In this document: in pieces, positions 13,001 through 25,909 of the stretch
Layout: each line of letters opens with the position of its first letter
How positions within the stretch are numbered: the stretch's first letter is position 1
Source: Climacium dendroides
Taxonomy: Eukaryota > Streptophyta > Bryopsida > Hypnales > Climaciaceae
Assembly: GCA_950106755.1 (NCBI GenBank)
Contig: OX467086.1
Coordinates: 30,522,001-30,586,000, forward strand
Reading direction: 5' to 3'
DNA: 64,000 nt
The notes under the pieces: generated by a model
The model's database searches: none
Seen by the model: only the letters and a program-made list of their open reading frames with translations
What the model was told of the DNA's origin: nothing
Translations under genes and position numbers: made by a program

Positions 13001-13239
13001 TGTAGCACACATAGCACATACATTCTTTTCTTCTATCCAAGCGCGTTCATGTCATGTAGAAGCTAGTGGGTGACATTGTGGTATTCCTGTAGATATAAAT
13101 GCGTCTTAGTGGACATGACGGTGTCTTTTTAGACGTCTACAATGACAAACATATGTTCACAAAAACATCCAGACTTTCAGAATTTCATGATCACGATTGA
13201 GAATTAGGTTGTTGAACCCCAATTCGCCAATTACAGTAG
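10021..13239. other. Interior of CACTA B with GC-rich block, no credible gene
   Basis: 10,490-10,850 holds GACATC-type words repeated in a loose pattern. 11,310-11,640 and 11,820-12,060 are strikingly GC-rich, low-complexity tracts (runs such as GGGGCTCCCCG and GGGAGAGGGG) in an otherwise AT-rich window; long open frames on both strands here are products of base composition. The block lies between the divergent accessory and transposase genes, so it could have been their shared promoter region, which is inference. Confidence 0.45.
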
Positions 13240-15899
13240 GTGTTGACGTCTGTGATGGACATGGAGGGCAGGCGTGGACGTCGTGTTGTAAGAGTCCGCA
13301 TCAATGCAGACGACTGTGTCCTTCGCCACATTCCTATAGGTGACCTCATTCTACAAACCAAGTTGAAGGTGGCAACAGAGTTGAATTTGACAAGGTTTCC
13401 ATGCCCATGCCAAAATTGTCATGGAGGAACACGCCAAGCTATTCATGTAATTCGAAAGCATCATGTAGAGGTGGGACAAGATGCTTTTTTGACGAAGTCA
13501 ATGATTGAGGGGGATCCACCCAATGGATACCCTCCTTGTGGCATGTGGGTGGAAGATCTTATTTATGACGATGACATCATCGACAATGACGTGGACATTG
13601 TAGATGATGACATTGAGTTTTAAGATGTAAACGGAGGACCAGAATTTGGGGACATTGGTGTCAACAATGCTGCAGATGACGACGACGCTCTTCTGGATGT
13701 ACAACACGACCTCCAAAGGCAAGTCATGGAGGCCTTTGATCGTGGCGATGCATTGCATTCGGGTACCTTGGCGTCTGAGGGAGCGTCAGGCGCTGAAGAA
13801 GACGTTGACGTTGACACTGTTGAAGACATGCAGCGTTTATATGAGTACGCAACAACAACACTCTACGAGGGGGCATCATCGAGTATTCTGTCAGCAACAA
13901 TCATCATTATGAATATGTGCGTGGTCTTCCATGTGAGTAATCATTTCACTAGTGAGCTCTTACAGTATTTGTCATCAAATTTGCTCCCGTAGAACAACAA
14001 GCTCCCTACTAGTCATTATGAGGCAAGAAAAATGATTAGGAAATTGGACTTAGAGTACAACAACATCCATGCATACCCAAGTGGATGTGTGCTATTCGAA
14101 GACGAGTATGAAGATCTAAGTACATGCCTGAAGTGCTCGAAACCAAGGTGGATGGAGGGCACGCACTCAGTACCAACAAGGCTCATTCGACACTTTCCCT
14201 TGATACCGAGACTGAAACGCATGTTTAGATCTTCGGAGATTGCTCAGATACTGATAGGTTGGACGAAGCATGTCAGCAACGATGGCGTCATGCGATCAGT
14301 GGTGGACAACCCTGCTTGGAAGTATGTCAACGGGGACGTTGCTGTCGACAACTTTGGTGCTGACGATAGGAACCTGCGTCTGGCACTAGCACTGAATGGT
14401 GTCAATTTACAAATCAGTGTTAGTGTCCAATGTCTGCGTGGTACATACATCAAACGTTCTTTGTTATAGTAGTGGAGCGTTGACGTCCAAGTAGATGTCA
14501 TAGTAGACATCCTGAAGCAGAGATTGCAATAGTTGTAGACAGTGGCCATCTATTCAATTGTGCAATGCGAACATTTCATGTTGTGTTACATGTCCCCTTA
14601 CACGTAGATGTGAACACAAAGTAAAGGCTAAATGTCTTTGTACATTTCCTAAATGGACAACAGTGGAAGTGACGATACACATTGTTCCGGATGGAGTAGC
14701 TTACTCATGATATGTGTGTGTTCTTTTTTGCAGTATCTATTGATCCAACACATTCTAGATGTTATACATTGCAAGAAAAATTTATGCGAGAACATGGTGA
14801 AGACGCTTTTTGCTATGAACGATAGCCCTGGCAGCCGCATTGATGCACAACAACTTGGAATACGTGAAGAAATTTGGCTTCAAGACCCACAAAGACGCCA
14901 AGATGATTTCTACATGCCAAATGCACCGTATGCAATGATTGACAGTAGACGGGCGCAAGGAGTTCGTGGATATAGTATCAAATATCCATACTCCAACAAA
15001 CTATGTTGGTGCAATTCATAAACGTCTATAGAATGGAACGTTACAGTACATGAAGACTCACGATTATCACATTCTCATGCAACAGGTGAGCATGTCATGG
15101 AACGTGATACAGAGGTTTGTAGAACTTATCCAAGGAAGAGAGGGAGTTCAAAGATTGTCATTGCTCCATAACCATTGTGGACATCAAATGTCTTTGGTGG
15201 CGTCGTCAAAGATAGTCATATGTGTATGACAGTGCATGGGAAGATGTCATCTTCGACATAATAGTGTTTTCTGTAGCATTGATGCGTTTTCTGGTAGTCA
15301 CCAATATTCAGTACAGGAACATTGCAATGGATGTCCGAAACTAATGTCGGGATGACCCTCATGCATGTTACAGAGAATTGTGTTAGAAATTTAGCAATGG
15401 GAAGGTGACTGACGAAGATGTTCTTCGTGTGTAGATTCTACCGGTGGCTTTCCAGAACATCTTAGATGAGAATGTGCGCTTGGCTATTATAAAAATGAGC
15501 AGGGTTTTTTAAAGACTTTGTGAGAAGGAGGTCAAAGAGGCTGACAAAGATGTCCTCATGCAGAATGTTATTATGGCAACTTGTCTCATAGAGAAAGAGT
15601 TCCCCACGACATTTTTGAACATAATGACCCATTTGCCAGTGCACCTTGTTGAACAATTGTTTGTATGTGGCCCAGTGCATTGTAGGTGGATGTACCCCAT
15701 TGAGCGATACATGAAGACTTTGAAAGATTATGTGCGAACTTTGGTTCATCCAGAAGGAAGCATAGCAGAGGGATATTGCATTGAAGACACGCTTGGCTTC
15801 TGTATGGAATACATGAGAGAGTTTCAGGGATACGTAGCAAGAAACCAAAAGAGAGGGCATTATCCGACGCTTTGCGTTCATATGCACATGCGTTTGTAA
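13240..15899 (+). pseudogene. TNP2 (Transposase_21) CACTA transposase relic
   Basis: Encodes the DNA-cutting transposase of En/Spm elements. Three recognisable blocks remain. At 13,255-13,620 there is an N-terminal block with FPCPCQNCHGG, like the plant transposase-associated domain. At 14,032-14,420 is the central TNP2 region: the LDLEYNNIHAYPSGCVLFEDE line, the C-x2-C pair in TCLKCSKPRW, and the IRHFPLIPRLKRMF then NLRLALALNGVN lines. At 15,558-15,899 is the C-terminal region: FPTTFLNIMTHLPVHLVEQL, GPVHCRWMYPIERYMKTLK and HPEGSIAEGYCIEDTLGF. Blocks lie in different frames and are interrupted by stops, and much of the catalytic middle between 14,470 and 15,540 is unreadable. The copy is dead. 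Confidence 0.85.
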
Positions 15900-16160
15900 T
15901 AGACAATGCTCTGTGCTTGGAATCTTGACGAGAGTAAGCAACATGCACTGCTCTCTAGTGCCACTGCAGACATCATGTTGTCTTGTATACACTCTTAGCA
16001 GACATCGAAGCCAGTGTTGCCCCGTTACATGATGTCATATGGGAAGACGTATTGATGTTTATGTTGGCACTAGTATACACGCCTCAGTAGAAGATAATGT
16101 CCTCAACACATGATAGTTATTAAGGAGCACTTAAAATCTTCAACATCTTCTCAGACATGC

Positions 16161-18284
16161 CATGCACATTGTGCGTGCCCCCCACCCACATGAGTTCATA
16201 TGTTCAATCCATTGTTCTAATTTCATTATTGCTGAGCATAATGCAGGGACTACACTATGGCAAAGTCCCGAAGATGGGAGGATTGGGAAGCTTTTCAACC
16301 GCTAAAGCAGCCTCGTATAAAGTAATGATGGCACGGAAACCTTTAGTGGGATGTTCGTGCGTTGGTAATCTTGTTGCAAGTTGGATGTGTTGAACCTAGT
16401 AGTTGTGAAGTGACATTTGAAGAATATTTTGAGGGTTTAAACAATGATCAATACTATTGTATGGTCAGGCCAATTAAAGGAAGTTGCGGTCACCAATGAT
16501 GATTAAAGGGGCCAATCAATTCCTTAATAAAGGCAAATCATGCCGAATATGTCTCTGCGATTGTCAAATGCATTCTTATGTTTTTGCAAATGGAATGAAG
16601 ATTATCTTAGAACTCTAATTTTTTACCTCTAATAGGCATTAGTTTGATATTAGCACTTATATTTATATTTGGAGTATTTTATTGAAATTATTTTATATAA
16701 TTATAGTTGTGAAAGGAAAGGATGGAAGTAGTTTGCCTTCTAGGTGGATTTTGAAGTGATTTTCTTTCTAAATTACAGATAAAGAAATAGTTGTGGGGCT
16801 AAATATGAAGGCCAATAATTGTAAGTTAACTTTAAAAGCAAGTTAAGGGCTGATGTCTACTTGGTTATGTGGTGGAGAATTGTTGATAAGGTAGAAAAAA
16901 AGTGGTCATTATTAATCTTTTTTCTCGTTGTAGTTTTGGAAAAACCCGAAGGTTGGAAGGTCTATTGTGTGTTGAGTACAAAAAAATTTGGATTGAAATT
17001 TGGAGGAATTGTGTATCATGGTGTTTTATTTTTAAATTGATTTCACTTGCTTGATTTGGAGTTAGCATTCAAAAGTTATATTTGTTTGAGTGGAGGGAGG
17101 TCTGTTGCCTTCTATGAAGAGGGGTTGAGACTTTAACTGATTATAAAAGACAAACAGGTTCTTTGTTTGCAATGAAACTTTGAGGGAGTGTAAATAATAT
17201 TGTTATCTTTCTATGAAGTCATCATTAACTTGATTTAGAGTTTTTATTAATGAGTTGTAAGTGGTGAAGCGAGGAGAGGTTGGATACAATGTTAGAATGA
17301 GTTGAAATTTGGAAGAGAAGTAGAAAATTGTGTTAGCTTTCCAAAAAGTTATCACTCATTTCATTTAAAGTTGTAAAGCTTCTATAGCATCAGATCAAAG
17401 TTCAGCAAAGGGGAAGGAGTTTTGAAGAAATATTAAAGACTTGTGTGTTGTGGCTTGTGGCTTGTCTTTCTTTATAAACTTTGTTATTGCAGACGGCATG
17501 GGTGAAACCATTGCTTAGCCTCTTTTTGTATTATGAATACAACAAAGTATGATTGATCATCTACATGATTGTACTTATTTGTTGTTTCCATTGGTGAGGC
17601 ATGTTTGCTGATCACCGTGGGTTTGAAGTTTAAGAGTCAATCTTTCAAACGGTTTCAACTTGTGGTTTGGCTGTCCCATTTTACCCGTTTGAGGCCTATG
17701 AATTCTTATCACCTATCTTAATCTTTGAACTTATTTAGAACCATCAATAGGATAAGCCAGCAGGAACCAATTTGAAGACGAAGAAGAAGATTCGACATTT
17801 GAGATAGAAGATTTGACTGAACTCCCAAGCAAACTATTCCCAGTCGTTGGGCCAGTTGCAACCAAAATCCTTGCAATTTTCCAAAGCAAACTCTCTCTAC
17901 ACAATAGCATTATGTTTCTAAAACATATGAAATTGTTTAAAACACTTCCAAATTCCTGATTTAGAATCCAAATTGGTGAATTGAAATCCGATTAAGAGTT
18001 TAATGGAAATTGGCCTAATTGGCATTTCGATAACAAATCATTGAAAATTGAGAACAATTTAATTTTATAGCAACCGACTACGACATAAGTATAGAATTGA
18101 AGGATAAAGTCTAGAAGCATCTCCCTTGATATTAGAAATCTCTACCACAGCATTTTTGTTGAAGGTCTCTATTCAATTTTGCAGTTGGTAGACATTGCCT
18201 AATTGGTGGAAATTGCCATTTGATGGAGAAAATTCCCAAAATTTAAGAAAGAGTGATTGAGGATTGAAGATAGGTGTTTTTAAC
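16161..18284. other. Retroelement-like debris without a gene
   Basis: No coding sequence supported. 17,300-17,345 resembles the 178-bp repeat at 852-1260. A line at 17,765-17,800 is rich in GAAGA. Nothing else could be assigned. Confidence 0.4.
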
Positions 18285-18288
18285 TTAA

Positions 18289-19211
18289 CCCTTCAAGTCC
18301 CGAGGGTGTTTTCTGTCAAAAACCACTAAGAACTACCACTTCTTCTACATTCATCTAAGAAAACCAAAAAATTATGTTTTTTCAAAATCCAACTATAGGA
18401 TTTTGTACTTAACTTGTTTGAGAACATGTGGTAAAAATTTCATCAACTTTGACTACATAGATTGCAAGATATTTGCATCCAAAGTGAAGAAATTAAATTT
18501 GTTTTGCAACTTGCTTGACTAGATTTTTTGGTTTTGAATCTTTTTAACTAGAAATTGTTGCACTATTAATGTTGATTTTCTAAGTATTTATATTGAATAG
18601 TTGAATTGAGAATCTAAGGAAAAAAATTCTACAAAAAAACACTTAATAATCACTCATTAAAAAATTATTAAGTAGAAGTAGGTTAAAGATTGAAGGAAAA
18701 ACTAAATCATTAATAGCTTTAAGATGGAATTGAGATAAAATAATCCCAATGGTGAGATTTTTCTAGAAAGAAAAACTAACCTTTTTTAACAATTTTTTTT
18801 GGAAAATTGTAAAAATTACATTCACAAATGAATCTAATAAGTTCTTTTTTCAAGAAGATGCTTAGATTGTCTTGAAAAACTAAAATTGTCCATAACCTTC
18901 TCATAACTACTCCAAATAGAATGAATCAAATCTTCTAATCTAGACAAAAATATAAGATTTTAGAAAAAAATATTTTAATATATATTTTGACTTTTTCTGA
19001 TTTTTTTGTGCTACCCGTTGACTTTTATTTTTGGCTTATTGCCATAACTTTTTCTCTAGGGCACCAATTGAAACAAAAATTATATATTCACAAAGCTCTA
19101 GGCAAACTCCACAACTTAAAAAAATCTCAAAAATATTCATTACAAATTGAGACAATAGAAACCTACTTGGACCCAAATTGTCCCTTGAGGGGACAAACGG
19201 ACCTTTAGGGG
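18289..19211 (+). repeat. TTAA-flanked repeat family, copy 2 (both ends present)
   Basis: The left end is TTAA (18,285-18,288) then CCCTTCAAGTCCCGAGGG. The right end is GGACCTTTAGGGG then TTAA (19,212-19,215). The termini are imperfect inverted repeats starting CCC and are bounded by TTAA. The interior is AT-rich and non-coding and about 925 bp long, sharing blocks with copies at 2489, 31,050 and 50,451. Confidence 0.75.
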
Positions 19212-19289
19212 TTAAAGACATGTTTGGAGAATAATGGTGGAGTTGGTTTGCATAGATTCCCTTGTTTGGGGATGATTCCTCCTTGGCCT

Positions 19290-19874
19290 GGGGGTGCACT
19301 ACAAAGGAAGTTCATGGGTGAGGAGCAACCAAACCCTAACTACCCATTTCTACTTTTCCTAATTACTTTCTAATAAACTATAATTTCAACCTACAACTTT
19401 GAACTTTGTTTAACAACGTCTATAGGTTTCTATTGCCAGAAATTTCAATCCTAAATAACATGTGATATGTTGTCTAGAAAGGATTGAAAAATAAACTAAA
19501 ATGGCATGTTTTTCAACTAAAATATTTATAGAGATCACATGAAGATGACTATTGTATCAATATTCAGCCAAAATAAACTTTCAGTAGAAAGCTATTTTAT
19601 AGAATTTTTTTTTCATTTTTCAAATTTTTTTTCTTATATAATATAGGGATGTAAAAGTTATTTTTAGCTTTACAATATATCTATTTTCTTCTAAAATTTG
19701 TAACTAATTGTTATTAACATAAAAAAATACCGATAATTCAGAACATAAACTTTCAAAGTAGGAAAATCTATTCATATTTTTCTTTTAGAAAAAAAATAAA
19801 ATTTTAGAATATAATATAGGGGGTCCAAAATTTGGTTGCTCCTCATCTATGAACTTCCTTTGTAGTGCACCCCC
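19290..19874. mobile_element. 585-bp miniature element with long inverted repeats
   Basis: The left end GGGGGTGCACTACAAAGGAA continues to GAGGAGCAACCAAA. The right end is its reverse complement over roughly 40 bases with two mismatches. The inner CACTACAAAGGAAG resembles CACTA termini, but the repeat extends seven bases outwards (GGGGGTG), so assignment to CACTA is uncertain. There is no coding capacity. The interior is AT-rich and repeats nothing else I recognise. A second terminus of the same family is at 5458-5483. Confidence 0.8.
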
Positions 19875-22800
19875 CGAGCTCCCTAGAGGAATTAAAATTG
19901 AAAGAGGTAATTTTGTTTCTCTTTCATCAAGTGCGATTGGGTCTTGCAACTTTGAACAAATGACTTTGGAACTTCCAAGAAGCTATCCAAAAAGTTTTGT
20001 AATTTTCTAAATTGTGGAAAATGACTCCATGGAAGTCAACCTTTTTTACCTAACTTGGAAAAATCATAGAAATTCCCTAGGTATTGTTAAAATTCCACTA
20101 AAAATTAAGATAGTGTATTTGAGCTTAAATAAGTGCCCAATCAAATTCCATAACATTCTGACCTCAATAACTACCCAAACTGGTGGCGTTAATGGTTTTC
20201 AATGGAATTTTAAAACATTCAAAACGTTGACTAGCATAACAAGAGCATATGAAGTCCAAATACAAAGAGCATATGAAGTCCAAATGGGGTCAACTTGGAT
20301 TCTTTTGTTACTTTCTTGGACCTTCCAAACAACCCTAGCTAGTCAAAATTATTGAGTTTCACCTTTTCTATAGGTTGAAAAACGTTGTCTTTTGTAAATG
20401 AATTAAGTTTGAAAATTGAGGGTTTAGAAGTCCCTAGACTAACTTGAAGTTAATGGCGTAGTCTATTTGCCAATTGGACCTTTTTTCCAAAAGTTATAGC
20501 GACATTAGTAGTAGGATAGAATTTGGTGTAGTAATAGTTAGTTTTAGTTAATTTTCATTTTACTTAAGTAGTTTAGAGTAAATTAGGAAGGGGTGGAGGC
20601 CTTGGAAACGTATAAAAAGCCTCCCCTAATCTCTTTGCACCCCTTTTTTGCATTTTGTATTTGGTCACTCGCGATCATGTTGTTGAGAATTTTTTGGTAC
20701 TGTACCTAAAACCTCTTGTTGTTTGCATTCTTGAGCTTTGCTCTTTGATTTCTAATTGATCTTGCATTTTTGAGTTTGAATCAAAGGACATGGGGATCCC
20801 TTTGCTCTAACTTGCTTATTGTTGATGTGTCTTGAGTCTTTGGGCTAACCATTTGGTGCCTTATTTGAGTTTTTGAAGTCCGTTGTACTAACCCCTCCAT
20901 TGGACTTTGTTGTGTGGGATTTCACGATTTATCATTGAAGAAAATGTCCCTCAAAGCTTAAGAAAGGAGCCTTTGTGGGTCTAAGATTTGTCTTAAAAAT
21001 ACTAACCATTTTCTATTGGGCCTTTATTGTATGGGATTTCGCAATTTATTGTTGAAGAAAATCCTCTCTAAAGCTCAAGGAAGGAGCCTTTGTGAGTCTA
21101 AGATTTGTCTTAAAAAATACTAACCATTTTCCATTAAGCTTTTTCATGTGGGATTTCATGACTCTTGTTGGATAAAATCCCCTTGAAGCCTTGACGTGGA
21201 AAAGAAGTGGTCCAAAGATTCATGATAGAGAGAACTTAAATGGGATTCAAGTCTTTCAAAGTCCTATATGTTAAACAAATTCTTCCAAATTTGTTAAAGA
21301 ATTTGATGTTGAACCTTCTAAGACGGCAAAGCTCTTGCTAAAATTCTAGTTTATTTCATACTAACAAAAATCCTTTTGATTTGTTTTAAAATTGGGGCCC
21401 AAACTCCCCAGTCGACAAAGCTTTGCCCTCACTAAGAACTTTTCTAGTTTATTTTGCATTGGAAAGGTCCCTTTAAGGAGACCCGAGGTGTGGTTTGGAA
21501 ATACCAATTGTTTGGGATTACCCCAAAAAATGGCAACAATCGCCAGTTTGAGGGAAAAAAACAATAACCAGTTTAAATCAACGAATCAGAACTAGTAGGG
21601 AGCAGCAGAGTACTAGCATGCTACTAAAACTGCCAATCCACCGAGCACCGGCTCGATAGACCAGTTGGCCAGTAGTAGCAAGCCGGTAGGCAAGACAGCA
21701 GGCCTTAATCACTACAATCAAAAGATCAAAATTAAACAAATGCAGTCCCCATAAGTACAATCGGTGGTTGATTGGGGGATTGGCCATTTTTTTGCCATCC
21801 ATGCATGTATGGGTGACTTGATTTTGGATTTTTGGAAAAACTAACAATTGGCACATAGGGGCTACCAAAGTGTGTTTTCCAAAACTAGAAGTTTTAAAAG
21901 TCTATTTCCAAGTAGAAAAAGAGTGCTAGATAGTGTCCTTTTCCCCTAAATCCATAGTTTTAAAGAAGGCTTGATATCAGACTTTGAGGGCTGAATTTCT
22001 ACTTTAGAATTGCATAACTAGGGAGGGATTAGTATGATTTACCAAATTTTAGATTTGGGGAAGGTTGCAAGGACCCAAGAAACACTAGAATTCTAACAAG
22101 GGGAAGCTAGAACAATATTAGAACACCAAAAGGGGAGGGCAACACATCAGCTCACAAGAGGGCCTCAAGGTCAACACATCAGTTCACTCAACCTCTCACC
22201 ACTTAGCACTTTGTTTGTAACCTTAGCCTCTTAGCTCACTCCTCCCTACCTTTCAGGCTCAATTTAGGCTCATAGAATAGACTTTTGCTAGAAACTTGAT
22301 CTTACATTTGCGAAACTCTTATAGAAAAATAAGCCCAAGTTCAAAAGTAGTTTTATAAGTTGTCATCTAGCTTTGAAAACAAGGGCACAACATCCATTAG
22401 GATACGTTGACTTTCTTAACCATATTTAAGTATATTAGAGCCATCCATAGGGAATAGTTGACCTTTATAACCATCCTTGAATTTGATTAGAAAACAAGGG
22501 AAAGAACCAATATTATAAAATCATTTGACTTTGGGGGTTAGGAAATTTAGTTATTAGTAGAAAAGGTTAAAGGAGATTGTTGGATTTTGTTGGATTTTTA
22601 AAACCAATAAACAAATACTTAAAAAATTTAGATTTTTCAAAGATTTGACTTTAGAAAAAATAGAGGCTTTAAGAAAATAGAAAAAAAATAGAAAGAAAAT
22701 TAGACCAAAAAATTGGAACAAGGAAAGAAGGAATTAGAACTCTTTTAACCAAAAATTCCACAAAAAATACAAATTAAAGACAAAATACAAGAAATGCGAA

Positions 22801-24113
22801 GGCAATGGCTGAGGTATGTGACTAAGTTGTGGTGGTGGAAGTTCTCAACAAGAGCAATAAGGAGCTTAAAAATTTGGCGTAAACTTTAGGAGTTACACTT
22901 GGATGAAGTTTGACTTTTAAGTAAATGAAAAGTTGAAAATAGTTGAAAAAAAGAGTTAAAAAAGAACAATAAAATTTAGGACAAAAAAAAAAGTAAAAAA
23001 AAAAAGAAAAGGGAAAATCACAAATCCAAGTAAAAGTTATTGACATATGAATTTTGTTTTACCGCAAGTCAGTTAACTTCCATCTGTAAATAACTTTTAT
23101 CCAAAAGTTAAAAGTTAGAATGATTTACCAATTTTAAATAGTAAATTAGGAAAGTCAATTAGAATATATCTTAGGTCAAAAATTCACAAAGTGAAAGTAG
23201 AAATTAGAAAGGATGAGTAAAACAATAGAAAATTAAAACAAAATTTTAAAGAATTTTAAAAATAATTTAGTATTATAAAATTTTAAAGAATAATTTTAGA
23301 AATCCAAAACTATTTCTATTTTTATAAATAGATTAAAATTGAAGAAGTTAAATTAGAAATTTAGAATGAAGTTTTAACTTGAAACAAGATAAATTGGGAT
23401 GAAAGTCAACTAAAATTGACCAAACCAAGTAGAAATCAGTACCTAGTAAGTAGAAAGATAGATTAAAATTGTCCAAAAATCTAAAGTTAGAATCAATAGT
23501 TAGTTTGAGAGAGAATAGTGAATGAAGTTTTTAGGTTAGAACTAGGGTCAAAACTTCATCCGTAAGTTTCTTTTAGGAATCAAGGTCAAATTTGAAAATT
23601 TTATCATTTTGGAAAGAGAAAACAAAGCTATACATTTTAGAATAGTTTAACCTTTGGACTGATTAGAATATTCTTAATTTGAACTTAGATATTCCTAAAC
23701 TAGCTTAAACTTTTAGATCTCCAACTTATAAATCATTTACAATTAGAAAGATTAAAAGTAGGATTCACTAAAAAGCTCCATTGCTTGAAAGGCAACTCAT
23801 TTACTACAACCATTCACCTATAGAATTTCTCAAATTTACTTAGAATATGTTTGGTGACTTTGGTCTCAAGGGTGGAGATCAAAACACTCACAACCTCTCA
23901 GCCAAATTTGACCCTCATATACGGCATAATTAAGTAGAACTTGTTCGATATGCCGCCATTGAAACGTTTTATTACTTGCTTGCACACCTGTAATGTACAC
24001 TTTCCTTTCGGCTCAGTTATGAGCATTGACAAATGATGATTTTATTGGATAGGACGTCCTTGTTAGTAGAGCTTCCTGTAAATAATTGGGAAAATTCTTT
24101 TGACCTGTTGCAG
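19875..24113. other. Gene-free region with possible LTR-retroelement remains
   Basis: No supported coding sequence. A TATA-like GTATAAAAAGCCTCCCC at 20,608-20,625 is followed by a CT-rich leader, the layout of a retroelement promoter. TGATATCAGACTTTG at 21,971-21,985 vaguely resembles an initiator-Met primer-binding site. Neither is backed by LTR termini or gag/pol homology. 22,600-23,500 is very AT-rich. I looked here for the missing 5' exons of the Era gene that starts at 24,114 and saw none. Confidence 0.4.
20915..21190. repeat. 117-bp tandem repeat, about 2.4 copies
   Basis: The anchor TGGGATTTC recurs at 20,915, 21,032 and 21,149, each 117 bases apart. Each full unit contains AAGGAGCCTTTGTG and CTAAGATTTGTCTTAAAAA. 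The last copy is partial and diverged. Non-coding. Confidence 0.75.
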
Positions 24114-25700
24114 GTAATGAGCATGTTGGTGGATGGACAGCAGACTCTAGTGACGGATAACAGACCTACTCTACTGGTCTTGAACAAGCAAGATCTCATT
24201 AAGCCCGGTGAAATTACTAAAAAGAAAGAGGTGCGCTGTCTGAAGATCACCCACTGAGTGTGTTGGACCCTCTGAGTTCATGAGCAGTAATTGAAGACCA
24301 TAGCCATGTCTTTATACCCTTCTTTAGTCCTAATCTGCTCTGTCATGTAAGTCTGTAATTCTCATTTCTGTACATATCATATCTGTTCACAATCAGCACG
24401 TTCTGTTCAGAGTGAAGGATCTAATCTTTGTATTGATACGGGTACTTGTCAACTTTTCATCTACTGCTCAAGGATACAGAGGTTGCAATCGTTTGCCTGT
24501 TATCGTACATCCACTCACATACGAGAGAGGTGTTTTTCAAATGGTTTTGATATTTGTATCTGCTGAATGAGCTGCATGTTGGATACTGCAGTGGTACGAG
24601 AAGAATGGTGGTGCAACTGAGGTGATGGCTATTAGTGCGAAGCGAGGTGATGGTGTAGACAAGGTTAAACAATGGCTCTTAGGTCGTCTGCCGTATGGCC
24701 CTGCCTATTATCCCAAAGTAAGCAACCAAAGTCCTGTCCCACTGCGTGACCAGAAGTTTGATGTAGATTTAGTAACAATCCTATCAATGAGAATTTTGTA
24801 TCTGAAGTGTTCTTTTGGCTAGAGTAGATGGTATATATCACATGTTTATGTTATTACCGAGTGTGTAATTGTTCCTGTTTGGTATTCGTTGTCATCTTAG
24901 CAGCAACTTTTGATCAACTTGAACATAAATGAGACGTTTCTCCTGCATCTGTCATGTGTGCCTCTTTCCAACAATCTGACCGTGGGTTGATAATTTCTAC
25001 AGGACATTGTTAGTGAACATCCCGAGAGGTTTTTCGTTGCAGAGATATTGAGAGAGAAGATCTTCATACAATATAGACAAGAAATTCCTTATGTTTGCCA
25101 GGTGAGTTGGATTTATATAGCTGTAATGTTGGCCAAATGTCCATCGATCACTGCAACCAAGTTAAGAATCGTAACAAGTGTCTTTGAACAGTTTCAGTGT
25201 AGATTCTATTTTACTTGGCTGGTTTGGTGCGTGCATATTTGAGACCATTTAATGTGGGGCGTGCAGGTGAACGTTACTAGCTACATGGAAAGGAGAGTCG
25301 CAAAAGACTTCATACAGCTGGAGATTGTTGTTGAGAAAGATGGGCAAAAAGGAATTTTACTGGGCAAAGTACGTTACTTTCAACTCTGTAGGTTAAATGT
25401 GCACCCCTTTGATAGTCTAGTCTTGCTCTTCCTTTTTGTCTTCAAGTTAGGTGTTTTGTGCATGTTATCTGTGTTGGTTTGTGTAGAGTTTGCATGCATT
25501 TTATGCAATGAAGGAGGTGTTCATGTACTATCTCTTAGTTGTGTGAATGACAAACTCGTCTGTATTTCGAACTGGGAACTTCATGTTTTATTGCTTCTAA
25601 CGGCAGTGGGGTGAAGCAGGGAGGACAGGCCTTGAAAACGCTTGCTACTGCTGCAAGGTTGGATATTGAGGATTTTGTAGGAAAGGAAGTATTTGTGGAG
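24114..25700 (+). CDS. Era-type GTPase, five internal exons only (5' and 3' ends absent)
   Basis: Era proteins are small-subunit rRNA-binding GTPases; this resembles the plant chloroplast form. Five exons read cleanly with AG/GT borders and no stops: 24,114-24,230, 24,592-24,717, 25,003-25,101, 25,267-25,368 and 25,620-25,700. All are multiples of three in length and in phase 0. Exon 1 carries the G4 motif NKQD ([15 protein letters not shown]). Exon 2 carries G5 ([17 protein letters not shown]) and [12 protein letters not shown]. Exons 3-5 carry the linker and KH domain ([29 protein letters not shown], then [19 protein letters not shown]). The G1-G3 part of the GTPase domain and the last roughly 30 residues (the usual lysine/glycine-rich C-terminal line) are not found nearby. 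The exons look undamaged, so this is either part of a very long-introned gene or a recent gene fragment. The identity is secure; function of this locus is not. Confidence 0.9.
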
Positions 25701-25909
25701 GTATGCCAAACACGTGATCATTTTTGACATAGGTTTCTAAATTATTTTTCTTTGATCTACAGTGCGATTTTTCCTGTTGATAGACACATATAAAACTTAA
25801 GTAGAGTTATTGAGAAGTAGAAAAAAAAAAACTTACACTTTGAAAAGCTTTTGGCACTCAAGGATTAAATTTCTACTACTTCAAGGAGCTTCAGGGGTCA
25901 GGGGCATCG

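Larger units (their letters stand above)
6515..16160. mobile_element. Large decayed CACTA (En/Spm) transposon B
   Basis: The left terminus CACTATAAGAAAACTGTGTC starts at 6515 and matches the right terminus of relic A over its first 40 or so bases. GACATC/GACGTC words are frequent from here until about 16,160 and then become rare, which I use as the approximate right limit; the right inverted terminus itself was not found and may be lost. The element carries two divergent coding regions: a minus-strand accessory gene (7671-10,020) and a plus-strand TNP2 transposase relic (13,240-15,899), with a GC-rich low-complexity block between them. Both coding regions are broken, so the copy is not expected to be autonomous. 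Confidence 0.7.

Noticed and set aside
21971..21985. LTR retrotransposon primer-binding site
   Set aside because: TGATATCAGACTTTG is only partly like the tRNA-Met site, and there are no LTR ends or gag/pol sequence near it.
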